This document shows positions 27,826 to 39,144 of a stretch of DNA of 64,000 nucleotides, in pieces. Location of the stretch: positions 1 to 64,000 of the forward strand of contig CAMNDJ010000003.1 of NCBI GenBank assembly GCA_946535225.1, read 5' to 3'. The notes below the pieces were generated by a model. The model saw only the letters and a list, made by a program, of their open reading frames with translations. It searched no databases and was not told where the DNA came from. Source of the DNA: an uncultured Lachnospiraceae bacterium. GTDB taxonomy: Bacteria; Bacillota; Clostridia; Lachnospirales; Lachnospiraceae. Both the position numbers and the translations under genes were made by a program. Position 1 is the stretch's first letter. Each line of letters opens with the position of its first letter.

Positions 27826-28602
27826 TCATTCGGCGTTGTTGTCTGAACCGCCGATCTTGTTTTCAACAAAGTCAGAAGCCTTGTCAACAACATTGCCTGA
27901 AACTTCCTCAACCTTGTCGGCAGCATTCTCGATGATATTAGTAACAGCGTTTGTTGCTGCATTGTTGTAATCACCTTCCTGATCGCCGCCTTCCTTGATC
28001 CTGTGGTAGAAGTTAGTCTCTGCGAGCATCATGTAAGGATATACATAAATCGCTGCAATACCGAATGTTACAGCTACGAGTAATATCCAGCCGATGAAAG
28101 ATAACTGAAGTACGAACAGATCCATCTTACGGCCGTTCATGATCCTCTTACTCTCCTTGATGCACTCCATAGCTGAAAGCTCAGGGTTCTCAGCCATGAT
28201 ACGGAAAGACTGTGAATAAGCATATGCCATGATTATTCCGGGGATGACTAAAAGTAATGACCACAGAAGAACGAAGATACCTACCAAGAATGTAAGTGCG
28301 ATAGACTTGCCGTAGCACTTCTTGAAGGGCTCGAATATCGTTCCGACCTGAGGATCCTCACCGTATGTCACATTGAGGTATACCATTACGAGTCCGAGGC
28401 TTAACGGCGGTGTGATAAGTACTGATCCTATAAGCGATATGCATGATCCTAATAAGCCGTTACCTGATTGTGTAATTGCTGTAGATATTCCTGAGAATAC
28501 ACCGGTTATGACACTTACTACCAGTGCACACAGAAACAGCATCCATACCTTTCCTTTGAGCTGGGCCTTAGCCTGCTCCTTGATCTCTGCTCTTGTAAAC
28601 AT
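27826..28602 (-). CDS. DUF975 family membrane protein
   Basis: FTRAEIKEQAKAQLKGKVW N-terminus; LSAMECIKESKRIMNGRK; start at MFTRAE. Confidence 0.85.
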   Translation of the reverse strand: MFTRAEIKEQAKAQLKGKVWMLFLCALVVSVITGVFSGISTAITQSGNGLLGSCISLIGSVLITPPLSLGLVMVYLNVTYGEDPQVGTIFEPFKKCYGKSIALTFLVGIFVLLWSLLLVIPGIIMAYAYSQSFRIMAENPELSAMECIKESKRIMNGRKMDLFVLQLSFIGWILLVAVTFGIAAIYVYPYMMLAETNFYHRIKEGGDQEGDYNNAATNAVTNIIENAADKVEEVSGNVVDKASDFVENKIGGSDNNAE

Positions 28603-28835
28603 AATACACTCTCCTCTCCATAAAACATAAGATCGTTTCACTTCGTATAATATAGCACTATTTTATCCGATAGGCAATGAAATATTGGCGTTCCCTGATC
28701 ATATGAGAGTAAGTCCGCTTGCCAAATGCATGAAATCGTATAAAATAGTCAATAAGGTGATAAAGACAAAAAGCGGTGATATCATTATGGGACCGGAGAC
28801 ATCTTCATACGCTCCGGGAATGAGGAGAGAGAAAA

Positions 28836-29849
28836 ATGGATGTAACAAGAGAAGAGCTTAAGACACAGGCAAGGGAGCAGATGAGCGGCAAGTTCGGTGC
28901 ACTTTTAGTTTGCTTTCTTGCGGTATGGGTGATCAGTTTCATTTGCACGAAGGGATTCAGTCTTGTGCTGATGCCGAGATTATTTAATGTGTATAAGGGT
29001 ATGTTTGATGCAATTACAACAACATCCCCCGATCTGATCGAGGACATTGTAGAAAACGATTTTACGATGTTGTCGGCATACTCAAATCTTGCCAATGCTT
29101 TGTCGCTGGCATATTGGTTCCTTGTATACCCGATGATAAGCGTGGGTTTATCACAGGTTCTTCTTAATCTCACGTATGGTGATGTTCCGCAGGTGGGTAT
29201 GGTATTTGAGCCTTATAAGACCAGGTTCGGTAAGAGTATAGGTACCGTATGGCTTAAGAAGTTGTTCGAATTTCTGTGGATGATCCCGTTCTATTTCGGA
29301 TGGCTGATATGCATAGGTATCACGATAGGTATATTTATATCTGACGACAGCAGAATAGAAGCGATAACGGACAGTGTGAAGTCGGCGTGGGATCTGGGCA
29401 GTAACCTCGGCGATGCGATACTCAGCATAATCGGGATGGTGATCTGGTTCATATTCATAACCGCGCTTATAGGTGCGGCATTGATGATCCCTTATTCGAT
29501 CATCATCTCCAAGTATGCGATGACGTTATTTATAATGAATGAGAATCCGGCACTTACACCGACTCAGTGCGTGGATGAGAGTAAGGCGATGATGCAGGGG
29601 CACAGATGGGAATTCTTCGTGCTCAAGCTTTCGTTCCTGCCGTGGTTCTTATTCTGTCTGATCCCTTTTGTCGGATGGATCTCACTTGCCTATACGATCC
29701 CGTATATGCAGGTAACGATCACTGATTTTTATCATAATATCAAGCCTGTACCCGTGCAGAGCGAATTCCAATATGCAGACGCATCCGATATCACGGAGGT
29801 CGTTGCTGATGCTTCCGACAGGATAATGGGTGAAGGATTTGAAGAGTAA
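28836..29849 (+). CDS. DUF975 family membrane protein
   Basis: DVTREELKTQAREQMSGKFG; LTPTQCVDESKAMMQGHRWEFF. Confidence 0.85.
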   Translation: MDVTREELKTQAREQMSGKFGALLVCFLAVWVISFICTKGFSLVLMPRLFNVYKGMFDAITTTSPDLIEDIVENDFTMLSAYSNLANALSLAYWFLVYPMISVGLSQVLLNLTYGDVPQVGMVFEPYKTRFGKSIGTVWLKKLFEFLWMIPFYFGWLICIGITIGIFISDDSRIEAITDSVKSAWDLGSNLGDAILSIIGMVIWFIFITALIGAALMIPYSIIISKYAMTLFIMNENPALTPTQCVDESKAMMQGHRWEFFVLKLSFLPWFLFCLIPFVGWISLAYTIPYMQVTITDFYHNIKPVPVQSEFQYADASDITEVVADASDRIMGEGFEE

Positions 29850-29890
29850 GAGCGGTGGAATCTAACCGGTGCACTGTAAATGCTGAATAT

Positions 29891-29927
29891 AAAACTCCGT
29901 CACGGCAGAAGGCCGTGACGGAGTTTT
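29891..29927. terminator. bidirectional terminator
   Basis: AAAACTCCGTCACGGC-agaag-GCCGTGACGGAGTTTT. Confidence 0.9.
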
Positions 29928-29949
29928 GTTCGATCTATTCTCTCATGTA

Positions 29950-30084
29950 TTATTCCGCATCATTATATATGCTTAAGCCGAGTATCTTCTCTTTGGCTTC
30001 ATCCAAAGAGGTGCAACTGTTGAGTATCATGCGTATCAGTTCCATGAAAGTCTTAAATTCAGCGCTTGTCATATTGTCTTCCAT
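29950..30084 (-). CDS. 44-aa small protein (absent from the supplied ORF list)
   Basis: AAGGAGG SD 7 nt upstream of ATG; MEDNMTSAEFKTFMELIRMILNSCTSLDEAKEKILGLSIYNDAE*; followed by a strong terminator. Confidence 0.7.
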   Translation of the reverse strand: MEDNMTSAEFKTFMELIRMILNSCTSLDEAKEKILGLSIYNDAE

Positions 30085-30175
30085 ACATAACCTCCTTATC
30101 CGAAAAGCCTTCTTATACGGAGATTATAGTATTTACTCCTTTCTTTGGTCAATAGATTTACGGTTATTTCGAGCA

Positions 30176-32506
30176 TCATCTCACAAGGATATATATTCGG
30201 CGTGCCACCTTCTCCGTGAAAACAACATCTTCCGGGAATGAGATGCAGATCTCTTCGTCCCTGTGAATGAATACAAACAGCGGATTAAACGTAAACTTAA
30301 AGTTAGTCGTCGTACATCTGTCCCATACGGATACGGGTACATCCGCAGCGAAATGACCGTCCTTATGATGTATGAACTTATAACCCATTAATATGTATTT
30401 CTCTTCATCAGGTCCGCCTATGCTCTGCTCTCCTGTACTGTTGTGTATTCCGATGCTGCGATACCAGAAGAAGAGCAACAGGATAAGTCCCGCTAAAAGA
30501 AGCAGCAACAACAATATGAGTACTGCCTTAAGCCATGCAGACAGGGATCTCCACCGGTCCTTTAAAAGATCAAAGAGACTGAGTTTTTTGTTATTGTCGA
30601 TCTTTTTTATCTCCTCGGGGCGAGGATCAGAGTCAGATACGGGAATGATGACCTCTTCTTCTTCGACGATGTCAGGCTCAGGTCCTTCGTCGCCGGGGTT
30701 ATTGTCATTACTTGGTTTAAGCGGCCTTACATCGGGTGTTACCGAAGGCGTGGGAGTAGGAGTGGGTGTTATATACGGATCGTCTCCGTTATCCGTATCG
30801 ATATCGGATACCTCGATGGAAGCCGAGGATTCATTGCCTGCAATATCCATGCATCTGACGGTATAGGTTCCGTTCTCATATATCTCAAGAGTCGTACCGC
30901 CTCCGCCTGCGGGGCCTGACCATTCGACGCTGCCTTCTGCTATGCCGGATTCTCCGTCGTATACATCTGCATAGAGTATGGCACTTTCTTTATCATCCGA
31001 CATATTGCATGTGATATCTATCGACGGTGGATTCTTGTCTATATTGTTGACGATCACGCTATGGGAAGCGGTATTGTCATGAAGATCCCTCACTGTCAGT
31101 GCGATCGTGCCGTTATTCTTCCTTACTACGGTCGTTTTGTCAGTCCAGCTTCTGCATCCGTCGTAAGATATGAAATTCTCGGGAAGACCGATGCCTTCGC
31201 TTCCGTCGGCATTGAGATCCCTGACCGTGAGCAGCACGTCCACATCCGTATTTGTCCAGTAGTCGGGCCTTATCACATATGTTACTGTCGGTGCACAGTC
31301 ATCGATGTTGGTTATGCTCTCGTCAAGAGAAGCCGTATTGCCAAGTTTGTCTCTTACTCTGAATTCGATCAGGCTGTTGGAGTCTATAGTATGTGTCGTC
31401 TCATCGGTCCAGGTCTGCCCTCCGTCATAACTGTACGCAAGATCATCAAGTCCCACACCGTTACGTCCGTCTGACATAACATCATCGCAGGCAACTTCTA
31501 TGGTCAGTGATCTGATATTGGGCGTATGGTCATAGTCAAACTTAAGTATCCTTGGCGCCTCTCTGTCGATATTGCCGATCGTAAGAGAATAGTCAGTGAT
31601 ATTGTCAAGGTTATCCTTAAGCAGCACCGAATGGGCGCCATTCCCGGAATATGTAAATACAGGTGAATCAGTCCAGGTCTGACCGCCGTCGAAACTGTAA
31701 GGCGCTGCACAGAGTCCGCAGCCTTCGGTTCCGTCAGGCTGCAGATCTGCGACTGAATCCAAAGTGACAGTCACATCCTCAGTGGTCCAGTCAGACGGAT
31801 CGGTGGAGTAACTGAGTACCGCAGGCCCATAATGGTCGATGTTTCTGATATTCATCGTATGTGCAGTGACTGAAGAATTACTGTCAGCGATCAGCGTGAA
31901 TCTGTAGTTGCCGTTCTCGGTGATCGTGAAGACGCCGTCTGAATTACGGGTCCCGTTCATGGAATAGGGATTGGAGGCGACGCTCATTCCCAGATTTCTG
32001 TAGCTTACAGTTGCCGTTACCTGCTTAGTCCAGTCCGTGGTATCGCGGGTATAGGTCACGTAACCGACCACCTCATTCTGAGAATGCCCGCATCCGAGCT
32101 CATAGTAGTATACCGTCTCTTCTCCGTATTCTGAATGCGGACAGCTTTCGCCGCCGCGGTTGCCGAAATAGGAAGCTCCGCATCTGTCGCATTCGGATGT
32201 TCCCCAGTCATCGCCCCAGTAATAAAGGGTCCCGCCGCACGGGATCTCGATCTGGCGGGTATATGAATTGGTTCTTGAGTAGCATCCCCCGCCGCTGTCA
32301 CTGTTTCCGCTGTGGTGGTGATACACGGGATATGAGACCGTTACAGGCCCTGAATCCGCATGTACCGGAAGAGCATTCCACGGAAGACTGAACATGCAGG
32401 AAGATAAGATCAGAAGATCAAGTAAAAAAAGAGCGATCTTACGTATCGGCAAAGTAAAAAAAACAAGTCCCCTTCGGGACTTTGAATATATATCTTTATT
32501 AGACAT
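30176..32506 (-). CDS. large membrane-anchored surface protein: Cys-rich N-terminal ectodomain, Ig-like SYDGGQTWTD repeats, Pro/Thr linker, TM, cytoplasmic tail
   Basis: Signal-like N-terminus; C-GG..CDRCG..SCPH..GCGH; repeats; ITPTPTPTPSVTPD; single TM LKAVLILLLLLLLAGLILLLFF. Confidence 0.8.
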   Translation of the reverse strand: MSNKDIYSKSRRGLVFFTLPIRKIALFLLDLLILSSCMFSLPWNALPVHADSGPVTVSYPVYHHHSGNSDSGGGCYSRTNSYTRQIEIPCGGTLYYWGDDWGTSECDRCGASYFGNRGGESCPHSEYGEETVYYYELGCGHSQNEVVGYVTYTRDTTDWTKQVTATVSYRNLGMSVASNPYSMNGTRNSDGVFTITENGNYRFTLIADSNSSVTAHTMNIRNIDHYGPAVLSYSTDPSDWTTEDVTVTLDSVADLQPDGTEGCGLCAAPYSFDGGQTWTDSPVFTYSGNGAHSVLLKDNLDNITDYSLTIGNIDREAPRILKFDYDHTPNIRSLTIEVACDDVMSDGRNGVGLDDLAYSYDGGQTWTDETTHTIDSNSLIEFRVRDKLGNTASLDESITNIDDCAPTVTYVIRPDYWTNTDVDVLLTVRDLNADGSEGIGLPENFISYDGCRSWTDKTTVVRKNNGTIALTVRDLHDNTASHSVIVNNIDKNPPSIDITCNMSDDKESAILYADVYDGESGIAEGSVEWSGPAGGGGTTLEIYENGTYTVRCMDIAGNESSASIEVSDIDTDNGDDPYITPTPTPTPSVTPDVRPLKPSNDNNPGDEGPEPDIVEEEEVIIPVSDSDPRPEEIKKIDNNKKLSLFDLLKDRWRSLSAWLKAVLILLLLLLLAGLILLLFFWYRSIGIHNSTGEQSIGGPDEEKYILMGYKFIHHKDGHFAADVPVSVWDRCTTTNFKFTFNPLFVFIHRDEEICISFPEDVVFTEKVARRIYILVR

Positions 32507-32710
32507 AGATACCCCCTTAGGTCAAAGTGATTAAGATGACCTATACGGAGATCCGTTATATGCATTTATGATACGCAAAAGGAACAGTACATGAATTATA
32601 TATTGGATGCAGGCAAAACGCAAGTCTTTTTACTTGATTTTTTTATGAAAATATCTAAAAATATATGTCAGATGTCAAGGCATGATCAACAGGCGAAACG
32701 GAGGATCCAG

Positions 32711-33763
32711 ATGAGCTGGGAAGACAAAGTCAGGAAGGTAATACCCTATGTACCCGGAGAGCAGCCGGTCGGTAAGGTGATCAAACTTAATACCAATGAG
32801 AATCCTTATCCGCCGTCGCCGAAAGTAGCACAGGTACTTAAGGAGTATGATATCGATGATCTGCGCAAATATCCCGACATATACGGCGGAGAGTTAAGAG
32901 ATAAGCTGTCTGAGCGTTACGGGCTTGATAAGGACAGGGTCTTTGTCGGAGTCGGAAGCGATGATGTGCTGGCTACTGCTTTTCTTGCTTTTTTTGATTC
33001 GGACAGTCCTGTCATTTTTCCGGATATAACATATTCTTTTTATGATGTCTGGGCACAGTTATACAGGATCCCTTACAGGGTGATCCCGTTAAACGATGAC
33101 TTCAGGATAAACAGGGAGGATTATGTCACTCAAAACGGCGGTATAGTCATCCCCAATCCCAATGCACCGACCGGTGTTGAGAAATCCGTCGAGGATCTGG
33201 AATACATAATAAGCAATAATCCTGACAGTGTTGTCATAATTGATGAGGCATATATCGATTTCGGCGGTCGCTCTGTGGTGCCGCTTACTGACAAATACGA
33301 GAACCTCTTAGTCGTACAGACTTTTTCCAAATCAAGAAGTCTTGCCGGCGGACGTATAGGCATGGCTTTCGGCTCAAAGAAACTCATAGGTTATCTTAAT
33401 GATGTCAAATTCTCCATCAATTCATATACGATGAACAGGCTGACGGTAGCAGCCGGGGTTGCGGCATTGGAAGATGAGGAGTACTTTGAGGAAACGGTCG
33501 GTAAGGTCATCGCGACCAGGCAGCGAAGCGCGATAAGGCTTAGGGAACTCGGATTTGAATTTCCCGAAAGCAGCACCAATTTTATCTTTGCGCGTCATAA
33601 GTCTGTTCCGGCAGAAGAGATCTTCAGTGCACTTAAGAAGGAAGGCATATATGTCAGATGGTGGAACAAACCTCGTATAAATGATCATCTAAGGATCAGC
33701 ATAGGGACCGACGAAGAGATGGATGCAATGTTTGGATTCCTTGCGGATTTTTTAAATAGATAG
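32711..33763 (+). CDS. hisC: histidinol-phosphate aminotransferase family (class I/II PLP enzyme)
   Basis: KLNTNENPYPPSP; NPNAPTG; VIIDEAYIDFGG; FSKSRSLAGGRIG; start moved to 32711, which has an SD. Confidence 0.88.
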   Translation: MSWEDKVRKVIPYVPGEQPVGKVIKLNTNENPYPPSPKVAQVLKEYDIDDLRKYPDIYGGELRDKLSERYGLDKDRVFVGVGSDDVLATAFLAFFDSDSPVIFPDITYSFYDVWAQLYRIPYRVIPLNDDFRINREDYVTQNGGIVIPNPNAPTGVEKSVEDLEYIISNNPDSVVIIDEAYIDFGGRSVVPLTDKYENLLVVQTFSKSRSLAGGRIGMAFGSKKLIGYLNDVKFSINSYTMNRLTVAAGVAALEDEEYFEETVGKVIATRQRSAIRLRELGFEFPESSTNFIFARHKSVPAEEIFSALKKEGIYVRWWNKPRINDHLRISIGTDEEMDAMFGFLADFLNR

Positions 33764-33769
33764 GCCGAT

Positions 33770-35221
33770 ATGCTTTTTAATTCATATATCTTCATATTCC
33801 TCTTCCTTCCGCTGACACTGGCAGGATGGTACGAATTAAACAGAATAAAGGCCTACAGGCTGGCTGAAGTCTTCCTGTGCGGAATGTCACTGTGGTTCTA
33901 CGGCTGGTTTAATGTATCATATCTGGCACTTATTCTGTTCAGCATACTTGCCAATCATCTGGTGAGTCTTTTCTTTCATAAGGGGATCACAGGCAGGCGG
34001 ATGACACTTGCTTTAGGGCTTGCAGTCAATCTTGGCCTGCTCTTTTATTTCAAGTACTATGATTTCTTCATATCAAATGTCAATGCGGTATTTAAGACGG
34101 ATTTCAATCTGAAGCACATACTTCTGCCGTTAGGCATCAGTTTCTTCACGTTCCAGCAGTTGTCCTATATCATAGACAGGAGCAGAGGTGAGGCCGCACA
34201 TTATGACCTTATCGATTACATGTCCTATGTCACTTTCTTTCCGCAGCTCATCGCAGGTCCCATAGTCCTGCATACGGAATTCATGCCGCAGTTTAAGGAC
34301 TTAACACGCAGGCGTTTTGATCCGGATATGGCATATGAAGGAGTTGTCTCTTTTGTGCTGGGCCTTGGCAAGAAGGTGCTGCTTGCGGATACACTTGCCC
34401 ACATCGTCAATCACGGATTTGACAATTATCTGATGCTTGATTCCACGACATCAATAGCGGTGATGACGGCATATTTTTTGGAGTTATATTTTGATTTTTC
34501 GGGTTATTCGGATATGGCCATAGGCTTAGGCCTCATGTTCGGCATAAGACTTCCGCTCAACTTCGATTCTCCGTATAAGTCTTCTTCTTTGAAGGAACTG
34601 TGGACAAGATGGCATATGACTCTTACAAGGTTTATGACCAAATACGTCTATATTCCGCTCGGAGGCAGCAGGAAAGGCAAAGTGCGTACTCTTATAAATG
34701 TATTTATCGTCTTCGTACTGAGCGGACTGTGGCACGGCGCTGCCTGGACATACGTCGTATGGGGCATCGCAACGGGTCTTATTGTGGTCTGGGATAATAT
34801 ATCGCCTGTTAAACTGCCAAAGCGCATAGGTATCATCCTTACGGATATAACCTTCGGCCTTCTGCTCATTCCTTTCAGAAGTAAAGATCTTGGGATCGCC
34901 GGTCATATGTTTGCAAACCTCATCAAGGGATATACGGGTAATCTGCCGAGGTTTGCCACGGAAGTTATGACAATGCCGGAACTCTATGTTCCGTTACAGA
35001 TAGTTGAGAGGCTCATGCCGGGTAAAAATGCGCCATTCTGCATAGCGGTACTGTTAATGCTGCTCATCCTCGGGCTGATCATCATAGCCTGTCCGAATGC
35101 GGCACATATAAGAACTGAATGCAGGAACAGGAAATACCTGCCGGTATGCCTTGCACTCGTGTTTGCATACAGCATAATAAGCCTCTCTCAGGTAAGCACC
35201 TTCATATACTTTAACTTTTAA
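33770..35221 (+). CDS. MBOAT family O-acyltransferase (AlgI/DltB-like)
   Basis: FFPQLIAGPIV, FDFSGYSDMAIG, LWTRWHMTLTRF, SGLWHGAAWTYVVWG. Confidence 0.95.
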   Translation: MLFNSYIFIFLFLPLTLAGWYELNRIKAYRLAEVFLCGMSLWFYGWFNVSYLALILFSILANHLVSLFFHKGITGRRMTLALGLAVNLGLLFYFKYYDFFISNVNAVFKTDFNLKHILLPLGISFFTFQQLSYIIDRSRGEAAHYDLIDYMSYVTFFPQLIAGPIVLHTEFMPQFKDLTRRRFDPDMAYEGVVSFVLGLGKKVLLADTLAHIVNHGFDNYLMLDSTTSIAVMTAYFLELYFDFSGYSDMAIGLGLMFGIRLPLNFDSPYKSSSLKELWTRWHMTLTRFMTKYVYIPLGGSRKGKVRTLINVFIVFVLSGLWHGAAWTYVVWGIATGLIVVWDNISPVKLPKRIGIILTDITFGLLLIPFRSKDLGIAGHMFANLIKGYTGNLPRFATEVMTMPELYVPLQIVERLMPGKNAPFCIAVLLMLLILGLIIIACPNAAHIRTECRNRKYLPVCLALVFAYSIISLSQVSTFIYFNF

Positions 35222-35236
35222 GTGCGGGTTTAAAAC

Positions 35237-36322
35237 ATGAATTCATCAAAATTATTAAAACATACTTTAATATTCGCCGCAGTACTCCTGCTGCTCCCCG
35301 CAGTGGCAGTAGTGTCAGTCGACCCGTTTTTTCACTATCATAAGCCCGCAGGCCCGCTCAAAGCAGTGCTTACCGAGAAGGAATACCAGTGCGTGGGAAC
35401 TCTACGTAACTTCTCTTATGATGCCGTGATCGCAGGTTCTTCCGTATCGGAGAACTTCAATAACCGCTGGTTTGACGAGGCTTTTGGCTGTACTTCCGTC
35501 AAGGCCATCCGTTCATACGGGGCCACGGCGGATCTGTGTTATCTGTTAAATGAGGCTTATTCATCCGGGAATGAGATAAGATATGTCTTCTATAATCTTG
35601 ATCCGTCGGCATTCATGTCGGATACGAAGACAACGTTTGCGCAGACGGGTTGCCCCATGTATCTGTATGACCATAACCCGTTTAATGATGTGGAATACCT
35701 GTGGAACAAGGATGTGCTCTTTGAGAAGATCCCCTATATGCTGGCCAAGTCTCTTATGGAAGACTATGATGAGGGACTGTCGTATAACTGGGCGCAGTGG
35801 AAGGAGTTTGACCTTAATATGTGTACGGGCATGTATTTAAGACACCCTGAGGTGCTTCCCATGAAGCAGGGTGAAGAATGCAGGGAGATCGCGCTTAATA
35901 ATACAGTCATGATCGAACTGTTGGTGCGTGAACATCCCGAGACAACGTTCTATATCTATATGCCGCCGTATTCGATGTTATGGTGGGACAATGCTTACAG
36001 AGAGGGCGATACCGATATGTATCTGTATGCCACGAAGCAGTGCATGGAGATGCTGACAGCCTATGATAATGTGCGCTTCTATTATTTTATGGATGATGAG
36101 GATATCATTCTTGATCTTGAGCATAATTACATGGATACGCTGCATTTTTCGCCGGATATCAACAGACAGATCTGCGACTGTCTGGCAGCGGAGGATGATA
36201 AACACAGAGTTAGGCCTGAGGATATCACACAGAGGGTCGGACATATGAAGGAGCTTGCGGACAGGATAACGGATGAGCTCATGGAACCGTACATACCGCT
36301 CATCAAAGAAGACATCAGATAA
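35237..36322 (+). CDS. SGNH-like membrane-anchored protein, probable partner of the MBOAT acyltransferase
   Basis: N-terminal TM; VIAGSSVSENF block I and MDTLHFSPD block V; 15 nt downstream of the MBOAT gene. Confidence 0.75.
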   Translation: MNSSKLLKHTLIFAAVLLLLPAVAVVSVDPFFHYHKPAGPLKAVLTEKEYQCVGTLRNFSYDAVIAGSSVSENFNNRWFDEAFGCTSVKAIRSYGATADLCYLLNEAYSSGNEIRYVFYNLDPSAFMSDTKTTFAQTGCPMYLYDHNPFNDVEYLWNKDVLFEKIPYMLAKSLMEDYDEGLSYNWAQWKEFDLNMCTGMYLRHPEVLPMKQGEECREIALNNTVMIELLVREHPETTFYIYMPPYSMLWWDNAYREGDTDMYLYATKQCMEMLTAYDNVRFYYFMDDEDIILDLEHNYMDTLHFSPDINRQICDCLAAEDDKHRVRPEDITQRVGHMKELADRITDELMEPYIPLIKEDIR

Positions 36323-36363
36323 AAAGACAAGGCGACCGGGATATGGTCGGGCGGAGGTAACGC

Positions 36364-37080
36364 ATGAAAGGAACGAGTTCCCTGAGGGATGAGATAAAAG
36401 AAGAAAGAAACAGGCTGTTGGAAGGCAAGTCCACGGGATATAAGATCAAATACTATGTATATTACTATAAATGGTATGTAATAGGGATCATAGCCGCGAT
36501 AATACTCATTGCGTCCGTCATTCATTCGATAAGGACGAGCAAGGATCCGGCGCTGGGAGTAGCGGTGATAAACGCCGATTATGAGGCGGATTATGATTTT
36601 ACGGCTGCTGATTTCGGAGAATACATAGATATCGACGAGAAGCATGTTGTGCAGATCGATCATGAATTCTATGTTTCGGCCGACGGAGAAGGGGCCTATG
36701 ACTTACAGGCGGAGGAGAAACTCTTTGTTATCATAGCGACCGGTCAGATAGATGTACTGATCGCGCCGGAGAGTGTATTTAAGAAATATGCCGATCTGGG
36801 TTATCTTGCGGATATTACGGAGATATTAAGCGAAAGCGATATGCCGGATGAAGCGGATATCTTCACGGGGCATGTTGCCGATGATTCGGTGGAAGCCGTT
36901 GATGATGCGAATGCTCCCAGACACGATGAGAGATCGGGTATAAACATAACGGATTTTAAGGTCGTCAAAGACGGCGGATGGTATGCCGGTGCAGGGGAGA
37001 AGATATACCTCGGTTTCATACCCGAAGGAGGGAATTTGGAGAATGCCGTTAAGTTCTATGATTATCTTAAAGGAAGGTAA
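36364..37080 (+). CDS. membrane-anchored protein of unknown function
   Basis: Single TM after YKIKYYVYYYKWYVIGII, soluble C-terminus; good SD. Confidence 0.75.
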   Translation: MKGTSSLRDEIKEERNRLLEGKSTGYKIKYYVYYYKWYVIGIIAAIILIASVIHSIRTSKDPALGVAVINADYEADYDFTAADFGEYIDIDEKHVVQIDHEFYVSADGEGAYDLQAEEKLFVIIATGQIDVLIAPESVFKKYADLGYLADITEILSESDMPDEADIFTGHVADDSVEAVDDANAPRHDERSGINITDFKVVKDGGWYAGAGEKIYLGFIPEGGNLENAVKFYDYLKGR

Positions 37081-37144
37081 ATTTGTCTCTTGTTTTTTGA
37101 GTTGAACTGTAATAGAATTGTTCTAATAATCTAGTGGTTTTCTA

Positions 37145-37651
37145 ATGGAGAATAAGATGAACGAGCACGTCGAATTATTGGTCCCGGTCAGGGCAAATAC
37201 GGGACTGAATCTGTGTAAGATATTTCTGTGGGTGGTGACTGTATTGCTGGCACTGCTCGGCTTTTCGGGGATCTTGGGTTTACTTCCTATGATAGCAGCT
37301 GTTGCAACCGGAGCGGGCGCATATTTTGTGGGCCTTAGGGTTGACATCGAATATGAATATACGTTAACGGACAAGGATATTGATGTAGATGTCATTTTTG
37401 CGAAGCAGAAGCGTAAGCATGTGACCGAGATAGACCTGACCAAACTTGAGATAATGGCACCTTTAAGGAGCCACAGACTTGACGGATACGCTCACAGGCA
37501 GCTTAAGGTTGAGGATTACTCTTCCAAGCAGGCTGCCGACAAGGTCTATACAATGATCTGTGACGGATCGAGGAAGATCCTCATAGAACCTGATGAGCGT
37601 CTGTATAAAGCTATATATAATGCAGCACCGAGTAAAGTGTTTAAGGATTGA
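37145..37651 (+). CDS. two-TM protein, DUF6106-like
   Basis: TM hairpin followed by YEYTLTDKDIDVDVIFAKQKRKHVTEIDL. Confidence 0.7.
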   Translation: MENKMNEHVELLVPVRANTGLNLCKIFLWVVTVLLALLGFSGILGLLPMIAAVATGAGAYFVGLRVDIEYEYTLTDKDIDVDVIFAKQKRKHVTEIDLTKLEIMAPLRSHRLDGYAHRQLKVEDYSSKQAADKVYTMICDGSRKILIEPDERLYKAIYNAAPSKVFKD

Positions 37652-37667
37652 ATCCAGACGGAGGTGA

Positions 37668-39125
<1,458 letters not shown>

Positions 39126-39144
39126 GGACTGAGATTGACCGGTT

